From assembly GCA_951802195.1 (NCBI GenBank), contig OX637630.1, positions 806,001 through 870,000 on the forward strand: DNA of 64,000 bases, in the 5' to 3' direction. Every line of letters starts with the position of its first letter. The first letter of the stretch is position 1. The notes under the pieces were generated by a model. The model worked only from the letters and a program-made list of their open reading frames with translations. It searched no databases and was not told the DNA's origin. Position numbers and translations under genes: made by a program. Shown piece by piece: positions 33,701 to 44,077 of this stretch. The DNA comes from Tausonia pullulans. Its lineage: Eukaryota; Basidiomycota; Tremellomycetes; Cystofilobasidiales; Mrakiaceae.

Positions 33701-36134
33701 CGACGTCTATGAACGCTACCAGCAGGCGTGGATTGACGGCATCTTCTTCGCCCAACTCGAGCCCTTCATCCTTGAGGGCCGGATTCGTATGATGCCGACT
33801 AACGTCGTCCAGCGACTCTTCCAATGGCTCGACGAGCAGAACCGGCTCGAGCAGCTCGAGAACATAATTTGGCGGCTTGAGCCCTCTTGCCTCGACATCA
33901 ACCAAGCCATCATGCTCTGCCAGCAGCATCGCCTCTGGGACGCGCTCGTCTACGTCTATACGCGGGCGATAAGGGACTACGTCTCTCCAGTAGTCGAGCT
34001 TCTTGCCGTCGTCCGGCAGATCCAGCGGCATCGGCTTGATCGACCTCAGCGAATCGGCGAGCTAGGCAAGAACGATGTTCTCACGGATGACCAGGTCGAG
34101 TCGCTTGTTCCGGACGCCTACAAACTCTACGCCTATCTCGGCGATGTTCTCTCGGGCGTCACGTTTCCGAGCAAGGAACCCATGTCGGAGGAGGAGGCGG
34201 GACTTGCCAAGCGGGCAGTTTACGGCTTCGTCTTCAGCGGCAGGTCGATGGTCTGGCCAGAGGGAGGCAACTACATTCTCACGACCGAGCCAGGGACTGC
34301 CGAGCTGCCGTACCCATACCTGCGATTACTTCTCCAGTTCGACACCGAGGCTCTCCTCCATGCCATGGACATCGCGTTCGAGGACCCGTACCTCAACGAC
34401 GACGTCTCGGACAAGCTCCTCAGCCGGCAGATCATTCTCAACATTCTTCTCGACGTTATGGACCCGGCCCTGTTCAACCGAAGTGATCTCACCCTCCTGC
34501 ACATATTTGTTGCCCGAAACCTCCCCAAGTACCCGCAATTCATCCTCCTCCCTCCCTCCACTCTCCATCGCATCCTCGTTTCCCTCGCTTCTGATCCGGA
34601 CCTCAGCACGCGTGAAGACCGCCAGCTCGCGGCCGAGTACCTCCTTTCGGCCTATACCCCGCACGACACGGACGCCATGCTCACCCTATTCGCACAAGCG
34701 GGCTTCTTCCGGATTCTTCGCTCGACGTACAAGGCTGAACAGCGATGGGCGTCCCTCGTCTCGACCTACCTCGAGGACCCGGATTCGGATCTCGACGTCT
34801 TTGCAAGCGTGGACGAGATACTTCGGCTTGCCGCCTCGCAGCATGCACAGGCCGCCCAATGCTTACCCGCCGAACTGACGGCCTCCATCCTCGACGCCGT
34901 AGTACAGCTCTCGGACCTTGGCGTGCGCCAGACGGCGCTCCTCATCGACCAGCACCTCCCCACTCACCACGCCGACGCCCTCGAGAGCCTTCACGCCTCA
35001 CCCTCGAAACAGTATGGCTACCTCAGATGCCTCCTTGAGCCGAGTCGCGTGGACGAAGACGAGGAGCTCGCCCTCCTCCCTTCCCGGAATGAGCCGTGCG
35101 CGAACCTTGATCCAGCGTCGCGGAACCTCTACATCCGCCTCCTCTGCCAGCTCGACTCGAACAGCATTTCTAAGCTGCTTGAAGCTGCGCCTCCAGGTTT
35201 CTACGACCTCACCCGCGTCGTAGAAATCTGCGACGCTGCGGGCGTGGGCGACGCCGTTGTGTATGCCCTCGATGCTCTTGGCCAGACAGCGACTGCGTTC
35301 GAGAAGGTCGCCTCCATCATTCGCACGCGCGGATCGGAACTCGCAGGAGGGTTCCTCGCGCTTAGCGAGGGAGATGTCGGCTCGTCCCACCAAGACCTCT
35401 CAGACGTTCGATCGGTCGCGCAGATGGGCGTACAGATCTGTCTCACGCATACGCATCGCGCCAAAGCATCGTCGTCGACGGCGAACTCCCCGGAAGGACA
35501 TCCGCCCCTCGAGGACATGTGGTTTGGCCTTTTACATGAGCTGATCGAGCTCGTCCACTCGGTCTCTTCCATCTTACCGAGTCCCTCCTCAACCTCGGTG
35601 GATTCCTCCTCAGCGAAGACGAAGACCAGCGCCGCCCTCCCACCCCGCCCACTCACGACGCCTCCTCCCCAAGGCTTTGAGACGATCGTTCTCGACTCGC
35701 TCCGCTCCCTCGTCCAGGAGACGCTCACGGCACTCGTCTCTTCTGCCTCGATTGCGCGCATGTCCTTCCCTCGGCTCTTTAAGAAGCTCGTCGAGTCGAC
35801 GACGCCCACCAGCGGAAGCCCTGGAGGCGAGCAGCGCGCTTACAGCGAGTTCCGGGCTATCCTGACGGGCATGCTCGACACGTATCGCGCGGACGCGGAG
35901 CTCTTAGGAGTGACGATCCGTCTAGTAGAGCGAGATCTGTTCGACGGTGTAAGGGAGCTTGAGAGGGCGCGCGTGAGGGGTTGGAGGCCGTCAGTCGAGG
36001 CGTGGAGGAATGGAGATGCGCTTGGCGACTGGGTTGGGAAGAAGGGTGCAGAGAGCGGTGCTGGTGGGACGCATCCGCTGAAAGTGTATCGATCGGGGGA
36101 GGTCCTCAAGGTTTGTGCTGGTGGCGAGGAGTAA
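30771..36134 (+). CDS. VPS8: Vps8, CORVET tethering-complex subunit, 6 exons, 1651 aa
   Basis: Exons 30771-31229, 31348-31486, 31582-32058, 32132-33006, 33069-33278 and 33339-36134. The first ~250 residues are acidic and Ser-rich. A WD40-like propeller follows (about 250-540: LAVGGLVCVGTDRGWVGTWD, AVGHAGGHIYLYS, ISGDERGMAFYHS). The alpha-solenoid has the family blocks DRLLALMELGDILGAIRLAT, VVQRLFQWLDEQNRLEQLE and INQAIMLCQQHRLWDALVYV. Vps8 binds Rab5/Vps21 and tethers early endosomes in CORVET. The C-terminus reads DLFDGVRELERARVRGWRP and then ends within about 50 residues with a single Cys. The RING-like zinc motif that closes most Vps8 proteins is absent in this frame. The protein is otherwise longer than the yeast protein because of the disordered N-terminus. 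A GTG upstream keeps the frame open, but ATG 30771 is the natural start. Confidence 0.9.
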
Positions 36135-36344
36135 GCGGAATAGGGCAGGAAGTTGAGGTCTGAGGAGGAGGGGTGGTGATCGGTTGCATGTCGTCGTTTT
36201 CTCATCTCTATAGTTTTTTGGCCAAATTTTCTTGCATGTCTGGACGAAGTGAGTTTCGCGGCGAAAACAAGAGACATGGCGACGACAAGAGCACTACAAA
36301 TTTCAGATCTAAGAGAGAGATACGAAAGTTGATCCGCCGCTAAC

Positions 36345-38992
36345 TTAGGCGATGTAGAGGGCCTCGAGGAATACTGCCAGAAGAACGAAGAGAGAAAGTG
36401 AATGGACCCTTTTTGTGACAAAGTGAAAGAGAGAGCTCGCGACTTACGCTGCGCGACCTGTGGGACAATGACTGAACCAACCTTGCTCGAGCCGAGACCG
36501 TAAAGGGCGACCTGTGAAGTGCAGACACCGGTCAGAATATTGAGGTCTCAGGAGGGTCCTTATTTGTCGAAGCGTCACCATCGTGCCCTCCTTCTCGCCC
36601 TCAACCTTTGGCTGGGCCTTGACGTCCGCTACAACGTCCTCGAGATCGGCGATGAGCTTCTCGGCATCGGTGCTAGAACGAAGAAAACTGAGTGTCAGTC
36701 GCCGAGAAGACTGAGAGAGCCAGCGAAGTAGACTTGCAGCATTGTAACGGCAATGTGGAGTCCAGGGGGGTTCTCCAACCCGCTGAGGTGCCAACCCTTA
36801 AGCCGCATACGGTCGCCGATCAACCTGCAGACACGCCCACCACTTGGTCAACAGCAGAAGCACGCGGCATAGCGAGGGAAACGCACATAATCGGGAGAGA
36901 CTTCGACGTCCAGGCTACGACCGACGCCTTAGGGTTGCCGAACACGATGAGGTCATCCCGAAGGACAGGGCTCGTTCGCAGAGCGTGAAGGATCGACTGA
37001 GCTGAGGTCATGATCTTTCGGCACGACTTGATGTAGCCAGCCTCTCCATGGTGCATGAGGACTGAGTGAGGCCGGGATTGTCAAGTACTTGCGCATGAAG
37101 GGAAGATCGAGGGAGACGCGTGACTGACCTGCCCAGCATCCGGCGATGAGCGCTCCCGGACGCGAGCCAGCAAGAGTCGGAGAAGCGTAAAGACCGCCAG
37201 TCCAGCCGGGAAGAACGTAAAACTGGAACGTCCTCCAGTGCTGCGGGGGGAGAGGAAGTGTCAAAACATGGCTCCCTTGGGAAAGAGGCACAGGTGGCAG
37301 AGCACGAACCGCGTCGCGCCACATCAGGACACTCGAACCCTTGGGGGCGAATCCGTACTGTGAGGATAAGGACCAGTTCAGACTCGCAATCTTCTGCAGT
37401 ATGACATGAATCGGTTGCTCACCTTGTGGGTGTCGCAAGAGATTGAGGTGACTCCATTGACACGGAAGTCGAAGGCCTGTCACGGAAAAGTCAGAAACTG
37501 CATCTCCGACCGCGCACGAAATTGTGAATCACCTCCGTCTCGAAGCCAGCCTTTTCAAGGAAGGGAACAATGAAGGATCCAAGACAGCAGTCGACATGCA
37601 AACCGAGCTGAAAAGGTAAATGAGTCAACCTCAAATCCAAATGGACTGTTGGCGGCAGGGCGGCCTTACCTTGTACTTGAGCGCGAGCTTAGCAAGTCCA
37701 GGGATGTCGTCGATCGTGCCGTCCGGGAAGTTTGGGGCAGAGCCGACGAGCATCACGGTGTTAGGGTTGCTGCGATCGGGAAGGACGTGTCAAATGCGGT
37801 AAAATGAGCTGCGGAGGCTGACCGAGACGACTCACATGGCCCGTTTGACAAGATCAAGACGGATCTTGCGGGTCTTCTCGTCAACAGGGATCATGTGAAG
37901 CTTGATGCCGAAGTAGTCGGAGGCCTGTGGTGAAGAGATGTCAGCATACGTCAGCTCATGAAATCTTCGCCCTTCCTTCGTCGGCGAGGTCTGAGCGTAC
38001 CTTCCAAAATGCAGCATGGGCCGAAGCGGCAACGATCATCTCCGGCTGGGTGATACCCTTGACCTTGCGGCCCCAGTCGCGATAGGCCTTGCAAGCGAGG
38101 AGAATGCTCTCGGTTCCTCCACTCGTCGTCGATCCCGCACCGTTCTCGGCGTTGTTATACATCCCAAGGACCATCGAGACGATTTCGGCCTCCATCTTGC
38201 GGACACCGGGGAAGACGTCGGGGCTGGCAGAGGCGGAGCGGAGAAGGGCGGCGTGAAGGGTGGAGGCCGGTGCATTGCAGGGAAGGAGCGTAGATCATCA
38301 GCCCTCGTGCTCCTTATTACTGCATTATAATTTATGACAGGTTGTCCGACTCACTGGAGCGGGTTGGTGATGGCAAACTTCTCGTAGGCACGGACGATGA
38401 TCTCGTCCGTCTCCCGCAAACCATAAACCGCACCGCTAACACGACCACTCCGCCAATCCTCGGCATCCTCACCCTTGCCGCCCTCCTGATTGATCCTCGC
38501 GAGCTTCTCAAGCTCCACCTCGAGTTCATCGACACCAAGCCCGTCATGTGGGAGGGCGAGGTCGCGTCGAAGGTGAGGGCGAGGGGGAGCGAGCGAGGAG
38601 GCAAGGGAGCCCCGGAGAATGGCAAGCTCAGAGGCGACCTTCTTGCGCGACGAGGGGAGAAGGAGAAGGATGCCGATGATGAACTGGATGGATGGAGTGA
38701 TACAACGGAAAGACAACGTGTCAACGCTTGTCGGCGGTGAGCGACCCAAGAACAGTCGAGATTCTCCAGCTCACGCGCTCGGCCTTGGAGTAAATCTCTC
38801 GACCAGTGCCAATCTGGGGTCATACAAACAGAGCGTGTCAACGAGGAAAGAACGGTCAAGGCTAGGGATGAGAGAAATGAAACAGGCACGGACGAGACCG
38901 CGAGCGCGAATGTGGCGGTACGACGCGAGAAGGACGCGAGTGTAGAGAAGGTAGAGGAGTACAGCTCGCTGGAGCTGCTCGAGGCGACCCAT
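36345..38992 (-). CDS. DPL1: Sphingosine-1-phosphate lyase (PLP-dependent), 15 exons, 538 aa
   Basis: Exons: 38992-38894, 38813-38775, 38683-38355, 38223-38001, 37924-37836, 37769-37670, 37607-37533, 37476-37423, 37357-37310, 37240-37129, 37061-36887, 36824-36738, 36672-36579, 36511-36448 and 36373-36345. An N-terminal membrane segment ([10 protein letters not shown], about 47-58) anchors it in the ER. PLP-fold motifs are [55 protein letters not shown] and [15 protein letters not shown], with the PLP Lys at about residue 336 at an exon border, then [20 protein letters not shown]. The enzyme cleaves sphingosine-1-phosphate to hexadecenal and phosphoethanolamine, the exit step of sphingolipid breakdown. 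Intron 12 only keeps frame with a GC donor (GCAAGT), giving a GC-AG intron. The gene converges with VPS8, 210 bp apart. Confidence 0.92.
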
Positions 38993-39354
38993 GGGCGCTA
39001 GACTGGTTGGGATGAAGAGAGGTGATGGAGAGGTGGGAGAGGGGAGGAGACAAGGACCTGAGCTGGTAGTCGTTGGGAGGTAGGATGCTGTCGTCCGACA
39101 AGTCTAAAGGTAGACCGGGGCAACCGGCACGACCGGCCTCGGGAACCTGGCCCCTTCTCGGGCACGAGGCGCTACGCTACGACTTATGCCCGAGCGGTTC
39201 AGGGGCCGCTGTCTTCCTGCGTCTCATGATTCCAAATGGATCTAATATCATGAGCCTACACGTACACTCAGATGTCCAGAAGCCCGAGGATAGACGCCGC
39301 CCTAGATCTAGATGATGCTGGGCTTGTCCTAAGGGGGATCGGAACAAAAGTTAC
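38993..39354. other. Intergenic between DPL1 and tRNA-Thr
   Basis: 362 bp without a gene. It contains the DPL1 promoter and, near 39346-39349, an AAAA that is the TTTT Pol III terminator of the minus-strand tRNA. Confidence 0.5.
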
Positions 39355-39427
39355 AGCTCCCTAGCCGAATCGAACGACTGACCTCATCATTACTAGTGAC
39401 GTGTTATAGCCACTAAACCAAGGGAGC
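39355..39427 (-). tRNA. tRNA-Thr (AGU)
   Basis: A 73-nt cloverleaf on the minus strand. The acceptor GCTCCCT pairs perfectly with AGGGAGC, and the discriminator is U. The D arm is GTTTAGTGGCTATAACA. The anticodon stem CGTCA/TGATG (one G-T) has loop CTAGTAA, giving anticodon AGT (39393-39395). The T arm is AGTCG-TTCGATT-CGGCT. The loop equals that of yeast tRNA-Thr(AGU), whose A34 becomes inosine. There is no intron. Confidence 0.88.
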
Positions 39428-39485
39428 GATACATAAACTTGGTTAGTGAGAATACCAGACAATATCTCGAATTGTGCTCCCCTCG

Positions 39486-39648
39486 ATTGTCATGCACTTA
39501 CGCAGGTACAGCAAGATCGCAGCCCTCGACCCTGTCACGGGCAAGGAGATCTGCAAGATCGCGTCTACGATCCGGCAGACACACTGGCAGTCGAGCACGC
39601 GGTGGATGGCTGGCACTGCTGTCGGCGCCGTCATCGACCCTGGGTGAA
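39486..39648 (+). pseudogene. Short coding-like remnant (about 46 codons) beside tRNA-Thr
   Basis: After an acceptor-like CTTACGCAG, a frame of about 46 codons runs to a TGA: YSKIAALDPVTGKEICKIAS, then TIRQTHWQSSTRWMAG, ending GAVIDPG. Codon use (C/G third positions) is like the host's genes. I cannot find a credible upstream exon or start, and the surrounding DNA looks non-coding. It could be the last exon of an otherwise unseen gene, or a fragment left by a rearrangement next to the tRNA. The family is not recognised. Confidence 0.3.
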
Positions 39649-41479
39649 CATCAGGACAGGGATGGGGAAGTATGGTTAGGCCATATACCATAGCCACCGC
39701 CCGACATAGCTGGCCATCTTGATATCTTACCTTTTCTAATGGGCTTATGTCCATAACCCATCTTTTGCTTTCCTTCCACCCCTACTTTCATTTTCGCTCT
39801 CCCTCTATCCAGCTACGACTCGCCATCTCTCATAGGGTAACCTCGTCCTCAACGTATAACTCATGACTTGAATACAAAAAAGAGTAATCCATCGGGCTTA
39901 TATTTGTCTGGGACCTAAGGACACAAGGTTATTGAATGTTTCGCTGGGATGTAGCTCTAACGAAAATTCGCTCTCTCCCATTGACTGCGATAGTTGTATC
40001 CTTAGGTTACAGGTGATTCGATAGGTATCATACAAAAAATCCCGATATGGGAGAGGGATGTCGCTGGGACGCGGACAACGGAGTTGCGCAGGGAAAGATG
40101 CGTTGAGACATACACAAAAGCGCTTATGTCCGTCCGCATGTGCCTTTCGTCTCTCAAAACCACCACGTGCACGTTCGCTGAACTATCGCTTCCAGACTAG
40201 CTCGGGTCCCCTACACTTACTCGGTTCCTGTTGGTTGTGACTCTACTGCAGTGCATATTCCACAGGCAGGCGGACGGCAGTACACATGGGCGATAGCTTC
40301 GGTCAATCGAGATGCGCGCGCCTTCTCGACTTCGGGAGACCAGGCCTGACTGAAGTTCATCGCTATCAGAGGAAACCGGCAGCTCGCCTATCACTTACGA
40401 CCCAATATTCTCAGGAGGATTGCCAGATGTAGACCCGGCGACAAGAGGGTTGCACCGACCCGCGTGTACGTTTTTACCTCCGACTTTCCCTCTCGTTCTC
40501 TTGCCCAGACCAACGGAGTAGGCGCTCTCGTCCGGATTGACCTCCTCATCTGCATGAATGTCCGAGAATCGCCAGAATCCGTCTTGTTTTCCTCCTCGAA
40601 AAAAAGGTAAAAAGAAAAGAGGGGGCGGGGTCTTTCCTGCTCAACGCTCACCTCGCATCCTATCTCGCGTCTCAGATGCGCTCGACGTTTTTCGCCTGGA
40701 CCCCTCAATTTCCTCACCACAATGGCAGGGGCACCCTCCGCTGAGCCTCCGGCTTACCTCTTCCTCTGTCTAGCAGAGATCAGTTCCAAGGAGATTTTCC
40801 ATCTGCCGCTGTCAAGAAGCTAGCATTCTGCGCGCATGGTACTTTCTCTCTTGGCCGTTCTCTCTTTCTCAGATACCAAGTGCTGAACCCTGAACACCGG
40901 CTTCTTTCGCGAACGGTGTTTATCTTATAGGCAGGTTTGGCTCCTACTCCAAGATTCCTGCTCCCCTAGCCCGTTATATCCATTCCCTGACCCATTTGCC
41001 GGTTTGCATCTTGGTCAGTGCTGTTGTCGAGTTTTCCTGCCAAGCTTCTCTCGGCTCTTCGTCGACCCGAAGACATGCTTCCACTTCGTGCTCTCCTCCC
41101 CCTCTCCGCCTCGGTCCTGATTCGCCTGGCCTGGACAATATCGCGCTCATTATGTTGCGCACGGGCTGATCTGGGTGGCTCTCAGGAGGAGCCACAAAGG
41201 GTCGACGGTCGAGAGAACGAGCTGCAAAGAACTCGCCCGAGAGATGGAGAGAAGCAATAGAGATAAGTCAGATGACCCTGACAATTGTTTCTTGTAACTG
41301 AACTGACTACTCACCCTGCCTGCCCCGAGTATGTAATGGACCTCTGAGACAAGGGCCTAGTAGTTGGATGCCCGTGACAGACGCTGCCTTGTGCGCGTTC
41401 TTGACCCGCCCACATGCTTGCTTGCCTCTACTGCGACATCGACGGCCTCACGTCCCTGATGCCAACCCCCACTTAATCG
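39649..41479. other. Gene desert, about 1.8 kb
   Basis: It is more A/T-rich than the rest of the window, with scattered short frames that do not join into a gene and resemble nothing known. I see no terminal repeats, transposase or reverse-transcriptase motifs. The last part would hold the SGF11 3' UTR. Confidence 0.5.
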
Positions 41480-42861
41480 CTATCCGATCCTCCAAACAGG
41501 TCTTCCACTGCCGATTTTCGTCTTCGTCAGCGCCGAGACATGCAGACCATTCTCGAGCATCCGACGGCTCAACTCACCAGGCCACTCATCCTCGACGTCC
41601 CCCTCCCCCTCGCTGCTACTGCTCTGCCCGGCTGTATCAGCACCGCTGAAGAGCTCGGATCCGAGCTTGGAGGATGCTGCGGGGGATGGGGGTCCAAGGC
41701 CCGTTGCTGGAGGTGGAGAAAGATGATCTGCAATTGTCAGCACGCGGTGGTGGGATGAGACAACTAGAGGAGGGAGGACTGACGCAGAGTTTTACCGCCG
41801 AGTTTAACCTTCTTGAACTTGGGGAGTGCCGTGGTTGAGGTGTTGGCTCCTGCGCTCTTCTTTGAAGGGGGAAGTTCAAGGGTCAGGGAGAAGAGTGCTT
41901 CAGCATGCGCGCCCATTCCCAAGAGACGGCGACCACCGCAGGGAAGACTAAAAAGAATATGACGAACTCGTTTGGTGATATTTTGCCCTGTAAGAAGGTG
42001 CAAGAGCTCAGTCACGTTTTTCTAAGACCAGAGTAAGAAAACAATGATGACATACGCTTGCCGCTCGTGACACTGTCGGCGTCTGAGCCTCCTCCTTCGC
42101 TGCCGTTGTCGAGGCTGATGGGACGAGACGATTATTTGTCTTAAATGAACTTCTCAGACGGAAGAGGGACAGTGTCACTCACCCGCGCTTGATCCGGCCG
42201 GTTGTACGCCTGCCCAAGCCGAGACACATGGAGAGGTGCGGCGCGTAGCGGTTGGAGGCGATCTGCCGTCGACGAGAAAGTGGTGAGCTAACGTTGGCGC
42301 ACACATCAGAAGGCCATCTGCAAGGTCACCCACCGGTCGGTCGCACTGCAGACAGTCGAAGAACACGTTGCCCGTCGTGCGGTCCGTCGTCGGTCGGTTA
42401 TAATCTTTCCCTTGCTTGGCTGCGAGCACCGGGTTCAGAATAGGTTTGGGTGTCACGGCTCCACTAGAGGGTGGCCGGAGGTGTGTCTCAGTGCAGCTGT
42501 GGATTGTGGAACACGGTAGAGAAGAGGGCGGAAGGTAGCATGTCAGCAAGCGATTAAGGAAGTCGCCCAGATGACAGGTCCTCGACGGTTCTGGCGATCC
42601 TGAGGATCCGCTTCTTCGACGCACTGTGTTCCACACGTCTCGCAAGTCAGGCGGGAACGCTTAATCTCGCTGTGGGCCTCGAGTGTGATGTCGGTCGTGA
42701 GGTCCTCGAGAAGGGCGTCGAAGATCATCGCGCACTGATCCGGTATGACGGCGGGAATAAGACAGGGTTTCCTAGTCAGCCTTTGGCAGGCGGCCTCGAG
42801 CTCCCGGAGGACTTAGGACCCAAGAACTTGCAAGAGAGCTGGTAATGGAGGAGGAAGCCAT
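41480..42861 (-). CDS. SGF11: Sgf11-like SAGA deubiquitinase-module subunit, 8 exons, 264 aa
   Basis: Exons: 42861-42820, 42734-42625, 42494-42335, 42262-42183, 42114-42056, 41987-41968, 41859-41784 and 41727-41480. An N-terminal amphipathic helix (MIFDALLEDLTTDITLEAHS) corresponds to the part that docks on Sus1/Sgf73. The Sgf11 zinc finger is clear: FFDCLQCDRPIASNRYAPHL followed by SMCLGLGRR gives C-x2-C, H and C ligands. The tail is basic and then Ser/Glu/Asp-rich. In SAGA, Sgf11 activates Ubp8, and its finger touches the H2A-H2B acidic patch to remove H2B ubiquitin. An extra Cys-rich CETCGTHC lies between helix and finger. Exon 1 (14 codons) and the 20-nt exon 6 are the least certain parts. 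A 190-bp divergent promoter is shared with the gene at 43052. Confidence 0.8.
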
Positions 42862-43051
42862 GCTTGCGAGACGTCTTAAGGTCCTCTGGCAGGGAGGTAG
42901 TGGTTGACGGCCAAACGCGAAGAAGGGCTTAAGGAGGCGGCGACAGGAGACGGTCCGATCGCAGCGGCCTCCTCCTGAATCCTCCTTCCCTCCATCATAC
43001 ACCAACTCCACTGACGACTGGCATCCACCTCCCCCACCACTCCTGTTCCTC

Positions 43052-43670
43052 ATGCCAGTCCCCGACGCCCCTGCTACTACCCACGCCTCGCTCCACGAGC
43101 CCTTCAAACCCAAGGCCTTCTCCGGCCGCTTCGCCTCCCCATCTGACACGGGCAAGGGCGTACTTCCCGTTCAGCCCACCACTGAGACGACGCCTCTCGT
43201 CCCCTCACACGACCTCGAGGCTCAGAATGGTGCCAACGGTGATGGATCTGAACCTCCGAGACACTGGTCGAGACGATGGTGGGCTTGGGGGGTGGTCGCT
43301 CTTTTGATTGCTGGCGCTGTCGTTGGGGGATGGGGAAGTCGGGCGCGTGACCCTGTCTCCTTCTGGAGAGCGAGTGAGTGCGTCGTCCTTTTTTTTAGGC
43401 TCAGGGACAGGACGAGAGCTAAGATCTCCTTTGGGTTTTCCAGCTGCTGAGCAATACATAGGGAAAGACTGTGAGGACTGGGTACACCCGGACGCAACCG
43501 GTGAGCGTGAGCAAGAGCTGTCGTCACCCTCTCCCAACAGCATACGACAGCCTCGCTATTCCTTGGTCTGCGCAGGTCCGCTGACCCGAAGTGGCTTTCA
43601 TCATAGTCTGCTGTGGCCCGAAAGAGGGGAGAACGTTTGCCACGAGAAGGACACTCATCAACGTCAATGA
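43052..43670 (+). CDS. Small single-pass membrane protein, unknown
   Basis: Exon 1 is 43052-43373 (107 codons plus one base). Exon 2 starts at 43444 after a good TTTTCCAG acceptor. A polar N-terminus with a TTPLVPSHDLEAQ segment is followed by one hydrophobic span (WWAWGVVALLIAGAVVGGWG, about residues 75-94), with RR just before it, as in type II proteins. Exon 2 gives EQYIGKDCEDWVHPDAT. The end is unsure: reading on reaches a stop at 43670 with a low-quality tail, while a 40-nt intron at 43501-43540 would end the protein at 43584. The layout resembles the anchor of vacuolar type II hydrolases, but no catalytic domain follows, so this may be a short protein or a truncated relic. Family not recognised. 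Confidence 0.4.
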
Positions 43671-44077
43671 TCGGGTCCGTCTCGGATGATCCGCCAGCTC
43701 ACCCTTGCTGTCACTGATACTTGCTCTTCTACCCATTGTTCCGCGCTCACAGCGACGACGACAACGGCATCAGGAAAAGCACACAGACACATACACACAC
43801 GAATATGACGGTCGTATCTTCAGACTGTTCGTCCGAGCCTGGCAGCACTTGAAATCTCCGCTGACCTCCTTCCTGCTCCCGTTATCCAGAGTCAAAATTG
43901 TTCGCTCTTATCTATGCATATATTTACTGGAGTTAATCCGACGAGCTTTGTGCTTCTTACTTATCAGCTGAGTTCGCCAAATGCGAAGATCCAAGGACCT
44001 CAAGAACAAGCTTGAATTGGTGACACCTATTGTATCAAGTAGACAAGACACACAAGTCATAACTAAATCAAACCAAA
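43671..44077. other. Intergenic between small membrane protein and ADH
   Basis: 407 bp, A/T-richer, no gene. It holds the two facing 3' ends. Confidence 0.5.

Noticed and set aside
34075-34878. 267-codon plus frame rich in Ser/Arg inside VPS8
   Set aside because: Out-of-frame shadow of the VPS8 solenoid, whose own frame runs unbroken through it.
39649-41479. Possible mobile element in the A/T-richer desert beside tRNA-Thr
   Set aside because: tRNA flanks often hold element remnants, but I see no terminal repeats, target duplication or enzyme motifs here.
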